From the NCBI GenBank assembly GCA_013214445.1, contig JABSPG010000213.1, forward strand, positions 1 to 6,886: DNA of 6,886 bases, read 5' to 3'. The notes beneath the pieces were generated by a model. That model was not told the DNA's origin. It saw only the letters and a program-made list of their open reading frames with translations, and searched no databases. How positions within the stretch are numbered: position 1 is the stretch's first letter; every line of letters begins with the position of its first letter. A program made the position numbers and the translations under genes. Source of the stretch: Ekhidna sp. (lineage in GTDB: Bacteria > Bacteroidota > Bacteroidia > Cytophagales > Cyclobacteriaceae). Below are positions 5,799 through 6,886 of the stretch, one piece after another.

Positions 5799-6536
5799 AT
5801 GAGAATATCTGGCAATAAGGTGCTAATCACTGGAGCAACAGCAGGCATAGGAGAGGCGTTGACGAAGAAATTTGTCAGTCTCGATAATAAGGTGATTGCT
5901 GTTGGACGAAATGAAAAAAAACTTGCTGAGCTTACTCAAGAAGATAAACGAATCATTCCATTTAGATGTGATATTTCACAGCCAAACGATCTGGATAAAC
6001 TGATAATGTTTGTGGAGCAAAATCACTCCGATACCAACATTTTGGTTAACAATGCGGGTATACAATTCAATTATGATTTTGCGATTGAGCCGCAGCTTTT
6101 GGGTAAAATAGAGCAGGAAGTCAAAGTGAACTTTTTAGCGCCCTTGCAATTGATCTCTCTAATGCTGCCAATGCTAAAAAATAATGACAATGCGGCTATT
6201 GTCAATGTTTCTTCTGGCCTAGGCTTGGTTCCAAAAAAACAGGCACCCGTGTACTGTGGAACAAAAGCAGGTATTCATATTTTTTCGAAAGCCCTCCGGT
6301 ATCAACTAAAGCATACAAAAGTGTTTGAAATCATACCTCCCTTAGTGGATACCCAGATGACCGCTGGACGAGGAAAAGATAAAATTAGCACGGAGCAGTT
6401 AGCCGAGGAGTTTGTAGGCGCATTTAAGAAAGACAAATACGAAGTGAGTGTGGGTAAAATCAGTCTCTTGAAGCTGATCAATCGCATAAGTCCCACCTTA
6501 GCAGATAAGATTATGAAAAATGGTGGAGAGAGGTGA
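5799..6536 (+). CDS. Short-chain dehydrogenase/reductase, DltE-like
   Basis: NAD(P)-dependent oxidoreductase of the classical short-chain dehydrogenase (SDR) family, cytoplasmic, substrate unknown. From ATG 5799 it has 245 residues, the standard SDR length. It shows the cofactor motif 'TGATAGIG' (11-18), Asp58 in 'CDIS' (adenine-ring region), 'NNAG' (84-87), Asn111, and the catalytic Ser139 with Tyr152 and Lys156 in 'YCGTKAG', so the active site is complete. The beginning 'MRISGNKVLITGATAGIG' and the short C-terminal half resemble DltE/YdfG-like members. An in-frame TTG at 5790 would add only three residues; the ATG is preferred. Its stop TGA overlaps the GTG start of the next gene, which points to a two-gene operon with a membrane protein. 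A role in cell-envelope or lipid metabolism would be speculation. Confidence 0.92.
   Translation: MRISGNKVLITGATAGIGEALTKKFVSLDNKVIAVGRNEKKLAELTQEDKRIIPFRCDISQPNDLDKLIMFVEQNHSDTNILVNNAGIQFNYDFAIEPQLLGKIEQEVKVNFLAPLQLISLMLPMLKNNDNAAIVNVSSGLGLVPKKQAPVYCGTKAGIHIFSKALRYQLKHTKVFEIIPPLVDTQMTAGRGKDKISTEQLAEEFVGAFKKDKYEVSVGKISLLKLINRISPTLADKIMKNGGER
6525..6532 (+). promoter_or_regulatory. Shine-Dalgarno-like site deciding the GTG start of the VTT gene
   Basis: The run GGAGAGAG sits directly before GTG 6533, with GGAG four bases from the start codon. It lies in the end of the dehydrogenase gene. It favours GTG 6533 over the in-frame ATG at 6554. Confidence 0.45.
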
Positions 6537-6886
6537 GGCCGTTAATAAAGATAATGCTAGTGTTGGTGTCGGTTTTCGCATCAACTTTTGCAATGATACG
6601 GTTGCTTGGCCTATTTACATCAGATGATGTTGAAGTTTGGTTAAAATCTGCGTCATTAATTGACCCGAAATATGTCGCGATAATAGTCATTCTGCTACTA
6701 TCCATAGATATCTTCATTTTTGTGCCTACACTAACAATATGTATTCTGTCAGGCTATTTTCTAGGTTTTTCTATAGGCGGAATAAGTGCAATTATTGGAC
6801 TAATGATAGCAGGTTCTATTGGTTACTGGATAAGCAGATCCTTTGGAGAAAGTTTGCTGAGTAAGGTTATATCATCTCAAGAAAAA
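6533..6886 (+). CDS. VTT/SNARE-associated (TVP38/TMEM64, DedA-like) membrane protein, N-terminal part (3' end outside window)
   Basis: The frame is open from GTG 6533 to the last base of the window, giving 118 codons without a stop; about half of a typical 200-240 residue family member is seen. It has a hydrophobic helix at about 5-27, a soluble stretch 'FTSDDVEVWLKSASLIDPKY', a second hydrophobic segment (48-64), and then the start of the VTT domain: 'FVPTLTICILSGYFLGFSIG' (63-82), followed by a glycine-rich membrane segment 'GLMIAGSIGYWISRSFGE' (89-106). The pattern P-x-(7-9)-G-x3-G followed by G-x2-G-x4-R-x2-G is that of the SNARE-associated/VTT family of lipid-scrambling or envelope-homeostasis membrane proteins. 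The GTG overlaps the dehydrogenase stop as GTGA, so the two are co-translated. An ATG at 6554 would drop seven residues ('VRPLIKI') and is less likely. Confidence 0.85.
   Translation, partial: MRPLIKIMLVLVSVFASTFAMIRLLGLFTSDDVEVWLKSASLIDPKYVAIIVILLLSIDIFIFVPTLTICILSGYFLGFSIGGISAIIGLMIAGSIGYWISRSFGESLLSKVISSQEK

Overview
The window looks like chromosomal DNA of a Bacteroidota bacterium, probably a marine or soil Cytophagales-type organism. The evidence is the base composition (moderately AT-rich), the AT-rich and mostly Shine-Dalgarno-poor gene starts, and protein types typical of the phylum: two short Crp/Fnr regulators ending in a 'SYLG(I/V)(T/S)P..LSRIR' helix-turn-helix, a zinc-ribbon small protein remnant of a kind I associate with Bacteroidota, and a YgiD-like dioxygenase with an N-terminal extension. 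The genus cannot be fixed from the sequence alone. All recognisable genes are on the + strand.

Region 1 (1-2289) is the end of a TRAP transporter operon: the C-terminal half of a DctP solute-binding protein, the complete small permease DctQ and the complete large permease DctM. The genes overlap by 11 and 4 bases, so they are translationally coupled. The operon would import an organic acid, possibly a sugar acid, using the sodium or proton gradient. No catabolic gene is visible to fix the substrate.

Region 2 (2290-2562) has no intact gene but holds a decayed small zinc-ribbon gene. Its Cys4 half lies in one frame (2320-2478) and its conserved C-terminal motif continues in the next frame (to 2548). 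A 15-bp perfect direct repeat lies inside it.

Region 3 (2563-5560) holds two Crp/Fnr-family regulators flanking a two-gene unit: a LigB/YgiD-type extradiol dioxygenase with a twin-arginine-like N terminus, and a phospholipase/carboxylesterase-type alpha/beta hydrolase. This could be a small regulated module acting on catecholic or quinone-type aromatics. That link is inferred from gene order only.

Region 4 (5561-6886) starts with a 238-bp non-coding stretch containing a perfect 14-bp palindrome and a 10-bp one. It is followed by a DltE-like short-chain dehydrogenase whose stop overlaps (GTGA) the start of a VTT/SNARE-associated membrane protein that runs off the window.

No CRISPR array, tRNA, rRNA, insertion sequence or strong terminator was seen. 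I did not find a convincing wholly new system. The best leads are the frameshifted zinc-ribbon relic, the regulator-flanked dioxygenase/esterase unit, and the palindromes around the second regulator.
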